From contig CAZYQW010000071.1 of the NCBI GenBank assembly GCA_964649825.1, positions 1-64,000 of the forward strand: a stretch of DNA of 64,000 nt, given 5' to 3'. Under the pieces are notes generated by a model, which saw only the letters and a program-made list of their open reading frames with translations, ran no database searches and was not told the origin of the DNA. Below are positions 9,971 to 18,856 of this stretch, one piece after another; positions within the stretch are counted from its first letter, which is position 1; each line of letters opens with the position of its first letter. The position numbers and the translations under genes are program-made. Origin of the DNA: CAZYQW01 sp964649825 (GTDB taxonomy: Bacteria; Planctomycetota; B15-G4; JADJEK01).

Positions 9971-10753
9971 ATGGAACGATCCAAACCACGTTCCGCCCGA
10001 GCCAGGGTCGGATCGATCTCGTTGTCGCTCCTGTTCCTGGCCGCGTGCCGCGCCGCGCCGCCGATCGTGGTGGCGTCCGATCTCGACAACGCGCCGTTCG
10101 CGTTCGTCGACGGGTCGGAGACGCCCGGCGGTCGCGACGTCGAGATGATGCACGAGCTCGCCGACGAGCTCGGCCGCCCGGTCGAGTGGCGACGCATGCC
10201 GTTCGACGCCCTCATCGATGCGGTCGTCCGCGGTGACGTCGACGTGGTCTGCGCGACGCTCGGCGTCACGCCCGAACGCGCCGAGCGCATGCTGTTCACG
10301 GAGCCGTACTTCGCCACGGCGATCGCGGTCGTGGCGCGGTCGGGTCCGCGTGAGCCGAAGTCGATCGCGGACCTCGACGGGCGGCCCGTCGCGGGCGGCG
10401 GCGGCACGACGTCGGAGCGGGCGGTGCGGCTGCGCCTGCCGCGCTCGATCGGCGTGTTCGAGGCGAAGGCCGACGCGACGACGGCCCAGCGGCTTCTGTC
10501 CGGCGAGGTCGACGCGGCGGTGATGGATCTCCCCGCCGCCGAGAAGATGGTCGCGGCGTCCGGCGGGACGCTGCGCGTGCTCGCGCCGCGGCTCGACGCC
10601 GAGGACTACGCGCTGGCGCTGCCGCCGGACGCATTCGAGCTGCGAGACGCACTGAACCGCGCTCTCGCGCGCCTGCGTGAGCGGGGCACCCTGGCCGAGC
10701 TCGACCGGCGATTCGAGCTCGCGCCGTCGCGATCGTGGCCTGGAGACCTATAA
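9971..10753 (+). CDS. Solute-binding lipoprotein, amino-acid (SBP_bac_3) type
   Basis: A 260-residue extracytoplasmic binding protein. The N-terminus has a hydrophobic stretch ending in the lipobox LAAC, so it should be a lipoprotein. The body follows the family-3 pattern: FAFVDG early, DVVCATLGVTPERAERMLFTEPYF in two overlapping pieces, and a C-terminal ALARLRERGTLAELDRRF helix. It probably binds an amino acid or related small ligand. No ABC permease is adjacent, so it may be a sensor or use a distant transporter. An in-frame GTG at 9959 overlapping the pruA stop is an alternative start. Confidence 0.82.
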   Translation: MERSKPRSARARVGSISLSLLFLAACRAAPPIVVASDLDNAPFAFVDGSETPGGRDVEMMHELADELGRPVEWRRMPFDALIDAVVRGDVDVVCATLGVTPERAERMLFTEPYFATAIAVVARSGPREPKSIADLDGRPVAGGGGTTSERAVRLRLPRSIGVFEAKADATTAQRLLSGEVDAAVMDLPAAEKMVAASGGTLRVLAPRLDAEDYALALPPDAFELRDALNRALARLRERGTLAELDRRFELAPSRSWPGDL

Positions 10754-10762
10754 TCGCCGGGC

Positions 10763-11779
10763 ATGAATGAAGACTCCCCGGCGCCTTCCATCACGCAGAT
10801 CTATCGTGACCGGAGCGTCACGTTCGACACCCTCATCGCAGACGACGAAGCGATGCAGGCGGTGCTGCGAGAGGCGAAGCGGGCCGCGCGCTCCGACGCC
10901 TCCGTGCTCCTGGTCGGCGAGAGCGGGACGGGCAAGAACCTCATCGCGCAGGCGATCCACAACACGAGCCCGCGGGCCGGCCGGCCGCGCGTCTCGGCGA
11001 ACTGCGCCGCGTTCGCCGAGACGCTGCTCGAATCCGAGCTGTTCGGTCACGAGAGGGGGGCATTCACCGGCGCGGAGCGCGTGAAGAAAGGAGTGTTCGA
11101 GCAGGCCGACGGTGGCACGCTGTTCCTCGACGAGGTCGGCGAGCTCTCGAAGGGCGCCCAGGCCAAGATCCTGCGCGCCGTCGAGTACAAGGAGTTCGAA
11201 CGCGTCGGCGGCGAGACGACGCTCTCCTCGAACATCCGCATCGTCTTCGCCACGAATCGCGACCTCGAGGAGGCGGTCCGGAACGGCGAGTTCCGCGAGG
11301 ATCTCTTCTATCGGGTGAACGAGTTCAAGATCGAGATCCCGCCGCTGCGCCGGCGCCGGAAGGACGTCCCCCGGCTCGCGGGGCACTATCTGAACGAATG
11401 CAGGGCGACGTTCGGCTACCCCATCGTGGGTTTCACCGACGCCGCGATGAACCAGCTCTGCGCGTTCGACTGGCCCGGCAACGTGCGTCGCCTTCGCGCG
11501 GTGATCCGCCGCGCGTGCGCGATCGCGGACGGCGATCGGATCGACGTCGTCGACCTGGATCTCGTCCCGGCCGGGGCCGCTCCCCTCGAGATTGCCCCGG
11601 CCGACGTCGACGTCCCGATCGATGACTGGTCGCTCGCGACGATCGAGCGGCGACACATCGAGCGCGTGCTCGCCCACACGAACGGAAACAAGAGCGAGGC
11701 GTCGCGCGTGCTCGGAATCGCGCGGACGACGCTCGACCGCAAGCTCGCCACGTATGGGATCGAGTCGAACGGCCCCTGA
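10763..11779 (+). CDS. Sigma-54-dependent activator lacking a receiver domain
   Basis: A 338-residue AAA+ bacterial enhancer-binding protein. It has Walker A GESGTGKN, the sigma-54 loop GAFTGA (about 99-104), Walker B GGTLFLDEVGEL, and a Fis-type helix-turn-helix at the end (NKSEASRVLGIARTTLDRKL). Only about 25 residues precede the AAA+ core, so the usual receiver, GAF or PAS sensor is absent. It is either constitutively competent or governed by a partner protein. It follows the binding-protein gene by nine bases, which makes that lipoprotein a possible linked function. Confidence 0.9.
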   Translation: MNEDSPAPSITQIYRDRSVTFDTLIADDEAMQAVLREAKRAARSDASVLLVGESGTGKNLIAQAIHNTSPRAGRPRVSANCAAFAETLLESELFGHERGAFTGAERVKKGVFEQADGGTLFLDEVGELSKGAQAKILRAVEYKEFERVGGETTLSSNIRIVFATNRDLEEAVRNGEFREDLFYRVNEFKIEIPPLRRRRKDVPRLAGHYLNECRATFGYPIVGFTDAAMNQLCAFDWPGNVRRLRAVIRRACAIADGDRIDVVDLDLVPAGAAPLEIAPADVDVPIDDWSLATIERRHIERVLAHTNGNKSEASRVLGIARTTLDRKLATYGIESNGP

Positions 11780-11800
11780 GCCTCTCCGCAGGAGAGGCTC
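11778..11800 (+). terminator. Hairpin at the end of the sigma-54 activator gene
   Basis: A perfect 10-base inverted repeat GAGCCTCTCC-GCA-GGAGAGGCTC whose first arm begins within the stop codon. No U-run follows, so it is a weak or Rho-assisted terminator, or an mRNA-end stabiliser. Confidence 0.6.
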
Positions 11801-11956
11801 ATCCGGAATTCAACGGACTTGGATATGGACGCGGCGTTTGCCGCGACGACCGCCGCAATGAGTGGGCGTCCCTTTTCGCCGACGTGATACCCGTGCGCGA
11901 GCGATCGCCTCCAAGAGCGCCAGGCCGGGGTCGGCCCAGGGACGTACATTCCGGTG

Positions 11957-11983
11957 GGTGGCCGCGGGCGCGCCGCGGCCACC
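11957..11983. terminator. Strong GC hairpin between convergent genes
   Basis: A perfect 11-base stem (GGTGGCCGCGG against CCGCGGCCACC) around the loop GCGCG. It lies about 40 bases beyond the end of the minus-strand secreted-protein gene and probably ends that transcript. There is no T-run on either side. The rest of 11801-12024 shows nothing I recognise. Confidence 0.5.
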
Positions 11984-12024
11984 GGATCCCGATCGACGAC
12001 TGGCCGACCTCGAGGAGGCGCGGC

Positions 12025-13158
12025 TTAGTCGGCCACGATCACGTCGTGCGGCCGTTCGACGGTGTCGACCGGGACACCGACCACCTGGTTGGTCACCGTG
12101 CTCACGACGTAGATGCCCGGCGTCGCGCCGAACCCCGCGAACCCGCTCGGCAGGTAGATCTGCTTCGCGACCGGATCGTGCGCGAGCGAGTCGACGAAGT
12201 CGCCCAGCAGGACGACGATCTCGAGGCCGGGAGGGACGCCCCCGTCGATCGAGAACGGCTTCAGATGCGTCGAGGCGACGATGTCGGTGTGGAACACGAA
12301 GTATCCCTCTTTGGCCGACGTCATGACGAAGCCACCGAGGTCCGCTCCGAACGCCGCCTCGCTGAGCGCGTATCCGACCGACTTGAGCGCGTCCATGTCG
12401 ACCATCTCGATGCCGCCGTGGCCGTCGAGCCGCTCGTCGGTCGTGCTGACGAACAGCGTGCGGTCGACCTTCTGCATCTTCAAGCGTGGCGGCGCGCCGG
12501 CGAGCGTCACTCCCTGGATGCCGAACGTGCTCGGGTCGACGTCGATCAACGTCTCGGTGCCGAGGGCCACTACCGCGAGCACGCCGCCGCTCGGCCCGGG
12601 CACCGGGACCGCCGAGCTGCCGCCTTGCTCGAACTGCACTTGAACGAACAGACGCTTGTTGTCGCGTTCCATCGTTCGCAACGAGATCGCCGCTTGGCCG
12701 TGCGCGAGGACGGAGAGATCGACCGATTCGGTCTGGATCCCGGTCGGGAGGTGAATGCGAAGCAGCCTCGCGTTGTCGCGCCGGGTCACGTACGCGACGT
12801 CGTCCTTCACGTGGATGTCCTGCGGAGCGCTTCGCGCGCCGACATCGATCCAGCTCCGCTCGGTGCCGTCGCGCTTGACGCGCAGGATCACGCCGTGCGC
12901 GTCATCGATCACGTACAAGAACTTCCCGAAGGACCGAACCAGGCGCCCGCCCTTCGTCTCGGCGAGCTTGTTCACGGCCCACGGCGGGCCGCCCTGGGCG
13001 GTGACGAGGAGACCGGAGTCGAAGTCGTCCGCGGTCGCCGCGTAGAGGCGCGTGAGAAGGTCGGTGCCTTGTGCGGACGCGGTCGACGTCATCCAGGAAC
13101 ACGGGAGCAACGAGATCGACGCGATGAACGGCACGAACGATCGAGAGAGTCGGGTCAT
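12025..13158 (-). CDS. Secreted beta-propeller-like protein of unknown function
   Basis: A 377-residue protein beginning with a signal peptide (hydrophobic run from FVPFIASISLL, probable cleavage after ASAQ). The rest is rich in short beta-strand repeats such as LYVIDDAHGVILRVKRDGT and IYVVSTVTNQVVGVPV, suggestive of a YncE/SMP-30-like beta-propeller. No catalytic motif is seen. An upstream extension to 13344 is open, but the ATG at 13158 precedes the signal peptide directly. Function not known; export to periplasm or outside is expected. Confidence 0.72.
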   Translation of the reverse strand: MTRLSRSFVPFIASISLLPCSWMTSTASAQGTDLLTRLYAATADDFDSGLLVTAQGGPPWAVNKLAETKGGRLVRSFGKFLYVIDDAHGVILRVKRDGTERSWIDVGARSAPQDIHVKDDVAYVTRRDNARLLRIHLPTGIQTESVDLSVLAHGQAAISLRTMERDNKRLFVQVQFEQGGSSAVPVPGPSGGVLAVVALGTETLIDVDPSTFGIQGVTLAGAPPRLKMQKVDRTLFVSTTDERLDGHGGIEMVDMDALKSVGYALSEAAFGADLGGFVMTSAKEGYFVFHTDIVASTHLKPFSIDGGVPPGLEIVVLLGDFVDSLAHDPVAKQIYLPSGFAGFGATPGIYVVSTVTNQVVGVPVDTVERPHDVIVAD

Positions 13159-13370
13159 TTTGGATGTTCTCCACTGGCTTGTCAGCGGTCGCACACGGGC
13201 AGCGAACCGGATTGTAGGTTCGTGTCCTAGAAACGGTGTGCCGCCGAAAACGAGGCCGTCTGGACGGGCACGAAACTCGATTCCGAAAACACCCGTAGGA
13301 TCGCGCCGCAGACCTCGTAGTGCTGGTGCTGTCCGTTGCTCCAAGGTCCATAAGGTAAGGAACCACGCTC

Positions 13371-13964
13371 ATGTTGAAGACCGTGTCGTTGACGATCCTC
13401 GCCGTCGCCGCCGCCTCGTCGGGTTGGGTCCATGCACTCCGCGCGGATGGCGCGAAGCCGTCCGCCGTCCAGACCCTGGAGCGCGCCGCGTCGCGCGTTC
13501 TCTTCTTCGGCAACCAGACGATCGCGGCGCAGTACAGCATCTCCTACGGATCCCCCACGTGGAAGGACGAGTTCGAGAAGCAGGCTTCCAAGGTCCCGGA
13601 CGGCAAGCGCATCCGTTTTGGAAAGGACTTCTGGACCACGCTCGAGACGAACGTCCCGTTGACGATGGGCGACGTGCGCCTCGCGCCGAACTACTACTAC
13701 CTCGCGCTGGAGCGCGCGGGGGACGGGTTCAACATCGTCGCGTACGACGCGGGAGAGCTGCGCAACAAGAGGATCAACTCGTTCGAGCCACCGGAGGAGG
13801 GCGGGATCGTCATCCCGACTCGCGTCGAGAAAGGCGATGACGTGGAGGACGAACTGATGATGGACTTCGTCGTCGACAACGGCTCCGGCTCGACCCATCT
13901 CGAGGTGACGTGGGGCCCGTACACGATGACCGTGCCCGTCGCCGCTCACCTCGCGACCGAGTGA
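13371..13964 (+). CDS. Secreted DUF2911-like protein
   Basis: A 197-residue exported protein with an N-terminal signal peptide (SLTILAVAAASSG). The region FGKDFWTTLETNVPLTMGDV resembles the core of DUF2911 proteins, and later segments form alternating strands. No catalytic residues are evident. It is divergently oriented to the preceding secreted-protein gene and convergent with the kinase gene. Function unknown. Confidence 0.65.
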   Translation: MLKTVSLTILAVAAASSGWVHALRADGAKPSAVQTLERAASRVLFFGNQTIAAQYSISYGSPTWKDEFEKQASKVPDGKRIRFGKDFWTTLETNVPLTMGDVRLAPNYYYLALERAGDGFNIVAYDAGELRNKRINSFEPPEEGGIVIPTRVEKGDDVEDELMMDFVVDNGSGSTHLEVTWGPYTMTVPVAAHLATE

Positions 13965-13972
13965 TCGAGCCG

Positions 13973-14020
13973 CGTCGCCGCCGGACCGGCGCGCCGTTCC
14001 CCACGCCAGGTCCGGCGACG
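13973..14020. terminator. Hairpin between convergent genes
   Basis: CGTCGCCG-C-CGGACC (13973-13987) pairs with GGTCCGGCGACG (14009-14020) with one bulged base. It separates the plus-strand DUF2911-like gene from the minus-strand kinase gene and could serve as a two-way terminator. Confidence 0.45.
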
Positions 14021-14043
14021 GTCGAGGCGGTCGCGGCCGGTCG

Positions 14044-16179
14044 CTACGTTCCCCCCGCGATCCGCTCGCGCAGCTCCACGAGATTCGACGACGCCGGGTT
14101 CTCGCGTAGTGCGTCGTCGAGGAGGCGAATCGCTTCGTCACGCTGCTCGAGTCGATCGAGCGCGTCCGCGTATGCGTAGACCCAGTCGGATTCGCTCGCG
14201 AAGAACGGGTTCGCGGCCCGCGCGAGCTCGAGATACTGGAGCGCGAGGTCGGCCTCGCCCGCCTCCGCGAGCGTGCCGGCGTAGAACGTCCAAAGGCGCA
14301 TCCCCCACTCGGGATCGATCGCGCTGTCCTCGCCGAACAGCTGGATCGCGCGCTCGAACTGCTGCTCCGACTGTTCGACGTCGCCATGCAGCAGGCTCAC
14401 CAGCGCCTCGTTGAACGCGACGAGGAAGTAGTCGCCGCCCTTCTCCTTGGCGCGTTCGAGCGCCGCTTCGGCGGACGCGAGCTCGGCCCGAAACTCGGCG
14501 GCCGATCCGCGACGGTCGAACTGCATCGCGCGGCACATGTGCGCGGCCGCGAGGTTGTTCCACCCGGTGACGTCGCCGGGAACCATGCGCGTGTAGCGCT
14601 CGAAGTAGACCGCGGCGGACTCGTAGCGCTTCAGCTCCATGTCGATGCGACCGAGGTACTCTTTGACGCTCGCCCGGCTTCGCACGCGATCGTAGATGGT
14701 GAACGCGTCCTCCGCTTCATCGAACTCCTCGCGGCGAAAGTGGGATCCGCCGAGCGTGTAGAGCGCCTCGATCAGGGTATCGTCCATCTCATACGCGGCG
14801 CGCGACGCGGCGATCGCCTGCTCGAGCTCGCGGCGCGACTGGTGGACGAGGCTGCGGTAGAACGACTCGCGCGCCGTCTCCGCGGGCGTCCCCGGCGGCC
14901 GTTCCGGCGTGCCACGCACCTGGATCGCTCGCACCAGGGACAGGCCTACGCGGGCCGATCCGCGCTCGTTGTCCGAGTGACGATCGACGTACTCCAGGTC
15001 GGCCGCGGCCGACGCCCAGTCCGCGTTCCGCATCGCGAGGTCGATGCGCTCGAACCGCACGCGCTCGTGCTCCGGGTGCCGGTCGAGTTCGTCGTTCATC
15101 AGCGCCAGGGCCCGGCTCTCGTCATCGGAGTTCAGCCGCTCCCGCACGTCGCTCCACGCGATGTGGCGCTGCTGCGACTCGTACTTCGTCCAGCCGACGC
15201 CGAACGCGAGGGCGGCGACGCCGACGACGGTCGCGAAGACGAGCGCGGGGACTCGACGCCGTCGCGCGCGGCGATAGAGGCGCGTGATCGCGCTCACCGG
15301 CGCAGCGTCGATCGGGTCGCCGTCGAGATAGCGCGTCAGCTCGTCGGCGAGCGCCGTGCCGTCCTGGTACCTCGCGCCGGGCACCTTCTCCAGACACTTC
15401 AGGATGATCGTCTCGAGGTCCCGGCCGATGCTTGGATCGGCCGCGCGCGGCGGACGCGGATCGTGGGAACGGATGTTCTCCATCAGCGTCTCGACGGAGG
15501 CTTCATCGAACGGACGGCGGCCCGTGATGCACTCGTAGAGGACGACGCCGAGACCGAACACGTCCGCGGCCGGCGCGAGGTCGGTATCGCCGAACCGCTC
15601 CGGCGCCATGTACGGGATCGAGCCGAGCGTCGTGCCGGCCTGCGTCAACGACTGCGCGGCGACGTCCCGGGCGAGCCCGAAGTCCGCGAGGAGATTGCGG
15701 CCGTCGTTCGCGAGCAGGATGTTCGACGGCTTGACGTCGCGGTGGACGATCCCGCTTGCGTGCGCGGCGCCGAGGCCGCGGGCGGCATCGCGCACCACGG
15801 TCGTCGCCGCCCGGACGAAGTCCTCGCGAAACGTCGCCGGCAATCCGTCCTGGGCTCCGCCCCCCCGCGCGGCGAGCACGGCTCCCAGGTTCGTCCCCTC
15901 GATGTACTCCATCGCCAGGTAGTGGAGCCCTTTGTCGGACCCGACGGTGAAGACGCGGACCACCTGTGGATGGACGAGGCGGGCGAGCAGCGCTGCTTCG
16001 CGGCGGAACCGCAGCACCCCCACGTCGGACCCCGCGACCGCGTCCTGGGAGAGGACCTTGAGGGCGACCGGGCGCGCGAGCGAGAGCTGCCGCGCGAGAT
16101 AGACCACCCCCATGCCTCCGCGGCCAAGCTCGCGGAGGATCTTGAAGTCGCCGACGATCCATGGCGCGTCCGGTCTCAT
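14044..16179 (-). CDS. PknB-type Ser/Thr protein kinase with TPR tail
   Basis: A 711-residue membrane-anchored kinase. The kinase domain (about 10-275) has glycine loop GRGGMG (19-24), Lys41 (VALK), HRDVKPSN with catalytic Asp148, DFG 166-168 and MAPE. One transmembrane helix (about 310-330, VPALVFATVVGVAALAFGVG) follows a basic stretch. The remainder (about 340-700) is helical with TPR-like units and would lie outside the cytoplasm if topology is standard. The GTG just before the ATG at 16179 is an alternative start. Substrates are unknown. Confidence 0.9.
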   Translation of the reverse strand: MRPDAPWIVGDFKILRELGRGGMGVVYLARQLSLARPVALKVLSQDAVAGSDVGVLRFRREAALLARLVHPQVVRVFTVGSDKGLHYLAMEYIEGTNLGAVLAARGGGAQDGLPATFREDFVRAATTVVRDAARGLGAAHASGIVHRDVKPSNILLANDGRNLLADFGLARDVAAQSLTQAGTTLGSIPYMAPERFGDTDLAPAADVFGLGVVLYECITGRRPFDEASVETLMENIRSHDPRPPRAADPSIGRDLETIILKCLEKVPGARYQDGTALADELTRYLDGDPIDAAPVSAITRLYRRARRRRVPALVFATVVGVAALAFGVGWTKYESQQRHIAWSDVRERLNSDDESRALALMNDELDRHPEHERVRFERIDLAMRNADWASAAADLEYVDRHSDNERGSARVGLSLVRAIQVRGTPERPPGTPAETARESFYRSLVHQSRRELEQAIAASRAAYEMDDTLIEALYTLGGSHFRREEFDEAEDAFTIYDRVRSRASVKEYLGRIDMELKRYESAAVYFERYTRMVPGDVTGWNNLAAAHMCRAMQFDRRGSAAEFRAELASAEAALERAKEKGGDYFLVAFNEALVSLLHGDVEQSEQQFERAIQLFGEDSAIDPEWGMRLWTFYAGTLAEAGEADLALQYLELARAANPFFASESDWVYAYADALDRLEQRDEAIRLLDDALRENPASSNLVELRERIAGGT

Positions 16180-16309
16180 CACGCTCCCTGAGGAGCATGA
16201 AGGATACGTCCGGAATCAGGCGAGGGTATACTCCGAGCGTCGTCGTTCGGCCTCCCCAGCCGACCCATGGAGCCCGTCTTTCCATCTGGACGGGCAAAGG
16301 AGTGTTCCA

Positions 16310-17962
16310 ATGGTCACGCCGGTCCCGCCGGGCGTTCGCTCGGCTCTCCCCGGGATGGCACTCGCTGCGACCATTCTTCTCGCATCCAGCGCCTCCGCAC
16401 AGTTCGGGGGCCCCGGCGCCCCGGTCAACCTCAACATCGGCGTGACGCCGAACGTCATCACCGGCACCATCGCCGGGGACCTGAACGGCGACGGGCTCGG
16501 CGATCTCGTCGGCGTCGACAACGCGAACCCCGGCAACATCGGCCTCGCGCTCGGCAACGGGACCGGCTACACGGTGCAGCCCGTCGTCCCCGGCGGCGCC
16601 ACCGGATCGCCGACCGGGCTCTTCTCGCCTGAGCTCGGCGACTTCGACATCGACGGCAACCTCGACCTCGCCTGCCTCGGCACCACCGCGACGCACACGG
16701 CGATCTACGTCTTCAGCGGCGCGCCGACGGGCGGAGCGCCTCCCGGATATACGTTCGCGCTCCAGACCACGGAGACGATCGAGCTCCTGCCGGGGACGGC
16801 GACCGGCCTGCGGGTGACCGACATGGACGGGGACGGCCAGCTCGACCTCATCGCCACGAACGACTCCCCCAACCCCGTGCGGCGCATCGTCGCCGAGCGC
16901 CACGGCACCGGCGGGTTCATCTTCGGTCCGCTGCATTCCTCCACCACGCTGACCGGCTCGTCGGACATCGACGTCTGCGTCGACTTCAACAACGACGGCC
17001 GCAAGGACTTCGTCATCGTGCGTCCGGCCGGACCGCAGCCGGGCTTCGTCGACGTGTACGCGGGTATCGGGGTCGGCCTGCCGACGTCGCCGACGGTGTC
17101 GCTCCAGCTTCCGAGCGTCTTCTCTCCGCGCGACGTGGTGTGGACCCGGTGCGATCAGAACAATCGCTACGACCTCGCCATCGCAGCCGAGGGCCCGACG
17201 CCCGGGATCTTCCTGCTGCGCAACCTGGGGGCGCCTCCCTTCTTCAACCAGGTCGGGTTCGGTCAAGTCTTCCCGTCGACCAGCGTCCCGACGACGCTGA
17301 ACCGCCTGGAGGCGAACTTCGACGGCGTCGAGGACATCGTCTCGTTCAACCTCGCGGCGGGCCCCGGGTCCGTGAAGCAGTCGAACTTCGAGGTGTTCCG
17401 CGTCATCGACTGCGCGGCCCAGTCCATGGGGGCGGTCTCGTCGGGCGCGATCAACACGGCCTCGGTCTCCGAGGTCTTGGGCGCCCATCACTCCGTGGGC
17501 GAACAGAACGCGAAGAGCGGCACCATCGACGTGGTCGTCGTGAACCACGCGTCGGCCGGCGGCAACGTCGTGACGGTCTTCACGAACAACGCTCAGCCAG
17601 CGTTCACGATCAGCCCCGTGAAGCCGCGGCTGAGCCAGACGTCGCCGGTCACGTTCACGATCCAGGTCCCCCCGCAGTTCGGCGGCCTCCCCTACTACAT
17701 CCTGTTCTCGCTGAACGGCACCCAGCCCGGCACGCCGATCGGGCCGGGACTCGTGCTTCCACTGAACGCGCCGTTCCTTCCGGTGACGATTCGTCGCACG
17801 CTCGGCGCGACCGGAATGGACTCATTCTCGACGTCGCCGGTCACCTTCCCGTCCGCGCCGACGTTCTTCAGCCTGCAGCTCGCGTGCTCAGCAGCCGTCA
17901 TGAACGCGGCCGGGGTGTTCCCCGTTCACGTCACGAATCCAGCCGTGATTACCCTGCCGTAG
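16310..17962 (+). CDS. Secreted FG-GAP/VCBS-repeat protein
   Basis: A 550-residue exported protein with signal peptide (ALAATILLASSASAQ). At least four FG-GAP-like calcium loops are visible: GDLNGDGLGDLVGV, GDFDIDGNLDLACLG, TDMDGDGQLDLIATND and VDFNNDGRKDFVIV. These build an integrin-like beta-propeller. The C-terminal 120 residues form another beta-rich domain without a named match. AAAGGAG seven bases before the ATG at 16310 sets the start. A role in surface binding is likely; the ligand is unknown. Confidence 0.82.
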   Translation: MVTPVPPGVRSALPGMALAATILLASSASAQFGGPGAPVNLNIGVTPNVITGTIAGDLNGDGLGDLVGVDNANPGNIGLALGNGTGYTVQPVVPGGATGSPTGLFSPELGDFDIDGNLDLACLGTTATHTAIYVFSGAPTGGAPPGYTFALQTTETIELLPGTATGLRVTDMDGDGQLDLIATNDSPNPVRRIVAERHGTGGFIFGPLHSSTTLTGSSDIDVCVDFNNDGRKDFVIVRPAGPQPGFVDVYAGIGVGLPTSPTVSLQLPSVFSPRDVVWTRCDQNNRYDLAIAAEGPTPGIFLLRNLGAPPFFNQVGFGQVFPSTSVPTTLNRLEANFDGVEDIVSFNLAAGPGSVKQSNFEVFRVIDCAAQSMGAVSSGAINTASVSEVLGAHHSVGEQNAKSGTIDVVVVNHASAGGNVVTVFTNNAQPAFTISPVKPRLSQTSPVTFTIQVPPQFGGLPYYILFSLNGTQPGTPIGPGLVLPLNAPFLPVTIRRTLGATGMDSFSTSPVTFPSAPTFFSLQLACSAAVMNAAGVFPVHVTNPAVITLP

Positions 17963-17991
17963 CCCTGCCGAAGAGAGCCGGCGCGCGGGCG

Positions 17992-18321
17992 CTACCCGCC
18001 GCCGCGCCATTCACGCTCGCTCTCGTACACCTCGCCGTCGTCCCCCTGGACGAGGGCCTTGAGGGTGGCCGCGAGGGCGAGGATCTTGCGCACGCATTCC
18101 CGGCTTGGATCCGTCGTGTAGACATTCCCCTCGGACCAGTCGAACCAGCCCGTATGGCCGCCGCGCTTCGATGACCACGTCACCGCATACGGCCCGTGCA
18201 CGGGATCGAGCGACAGCTCGGGATCGCCGGTCGCGACTTCGAGCCATTCGCTGGAACCGATCTCGCAGCCGGCATTCTCTTTCCAGCTCGCGGCGCGCGT
18301 CAAATGGAGGTCGTAACCCAT
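17992..18321 (-). CDS. Small hypothetical protein, MGYDLHLTRA type
   Basis: A 109-residue cytoplasmic protein beginning MGYDLHLTRAASW, a start shared by scattered small proteins of unknown function in Gram-negative bacteria. It is Trp-rich (SEWLEV, AVTWSS, GWFDWSEG) and acidic. Such isolated small proteins sometimes act as immunity proteins, but no toxin gene is adjacent. Function not assigned. Confidence 0.6.
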   Translation of the reverse strand: MGYDLHLTRAASWKENAGCEIGSSEWLEVATGDPELSLDPVHGPYAVTWSSKRGGHTGWFDWSEGNVYTTDPSRECVRKILALAATLKALVQGDDGEVYESEREWRGGG

Positions 18322-18386
18322 CAGCTTGGTTGCACTCTATTTACGAACGAAATGGTTGAATCTAGCTCACGTCGTCGAACGGCGAC

Positions 18387-18566
18387 TCAGGAGTCGCGTT
18401 CGCCGGGAGGATCCGCCGTCTCCGTGGTGCCGGTAGCTTCCCGGCCGGCGGCGCCCTCGGCCGGTTCGTCCTCCGGACGACCCTGCCGACGCTCACGTTT
18501 TTCCTCGCGCTTCCGTTTCTTCTCCAACTCCCGCCGACGCTTCTCGCCACCGTAGTTCCGTGCCAT
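18387..18566 (-). CDS. Small highly charged protein (59 aa)
   Basis: A 59-residue protein starting MARNYGGEKRRRELEKKRKR. The first half is a strongly basic, likely helical segment; the second half is acidic, Gly/Pro/Thr-rich and probably disordered. GGAG stands about seven bases before the ATG. Proteins with this charged (K/N)YGGEKRRKEL-like start recur as conserved small proteins in diverse bacteria, and the basic helix would suit RNA or ribosome binding. That role is inference. Confidence 0.6.
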   Translation of the reverse strand: MARNYGGEKRRRELEKKRKREEKRERRQGRPEDEPAEGAAGREATGTTETADPPGERDS

Positions 18567-18805
18567 TCCGATCTCCGCTCCCGACTGGTGATCCGATCGT
18601 GATCCTCGGGGGGAGACCGGCGTCGGACGCCGCGGGTGCGCGCCCGCTCGACGCTACTTTATGGGAATGCGGCGCGGGAGCGGCCCTCCGAATCCTGAAG
18701 TCCATTCACCTTCCCCACCACGTTCGTCCCCCTTTCGACCCCTCGACGCAGTCGTCCTCTTCCACGGGTTTGCACAAGTAACTGTTTTTTAGATCGTTAG
18801 GGCGG

Positions 18806-18834
18806 TTGACAGGCGGCCGGCCGTTAAACAGAAT
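18806..18834 (+). promoter_or_regulatory. Sigma-70-type promoter of the tetR gene
   Basis: TTGACA (18806-18811) is followed after exactly 17 bases by CAGAAT (18829-18834), a reasonable -35/-10 pair. It is placed 23 bases before the tetR start codon. The -10 hexamer lies inside the palindromic operator, so repressor binding should block RNA polymerase directly. Confidence 0.65.
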
Positions 18835-18846
18835 ACGATTCTGTTT
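18826..18846. promoter_or_regulatory. Palindromic TetR operator
   Basis: A perfect inverted repeat AAACAGAAT-ACG-ATTCTGTTT, with nine-base arms and a three-base centre. It covers the -10 region and ends one base before the GGAGG ribosome site of the TetR gene. Spacing and symmetry are those of TetR-family operators and indicate autorepression of tetR and the coupled hydrolase gene. Confidence 0.75.
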
Positions 18847-18856
18847 TGGAGGCTCC

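Noticed and set aside
10749..10754. TATAAT at the end of the binding-protein gene as a promoter of the sigma-54 activator
   Set aside because: No -35 box stands at the right distance and the resulting leader would be almost absent, so it is probably chance.
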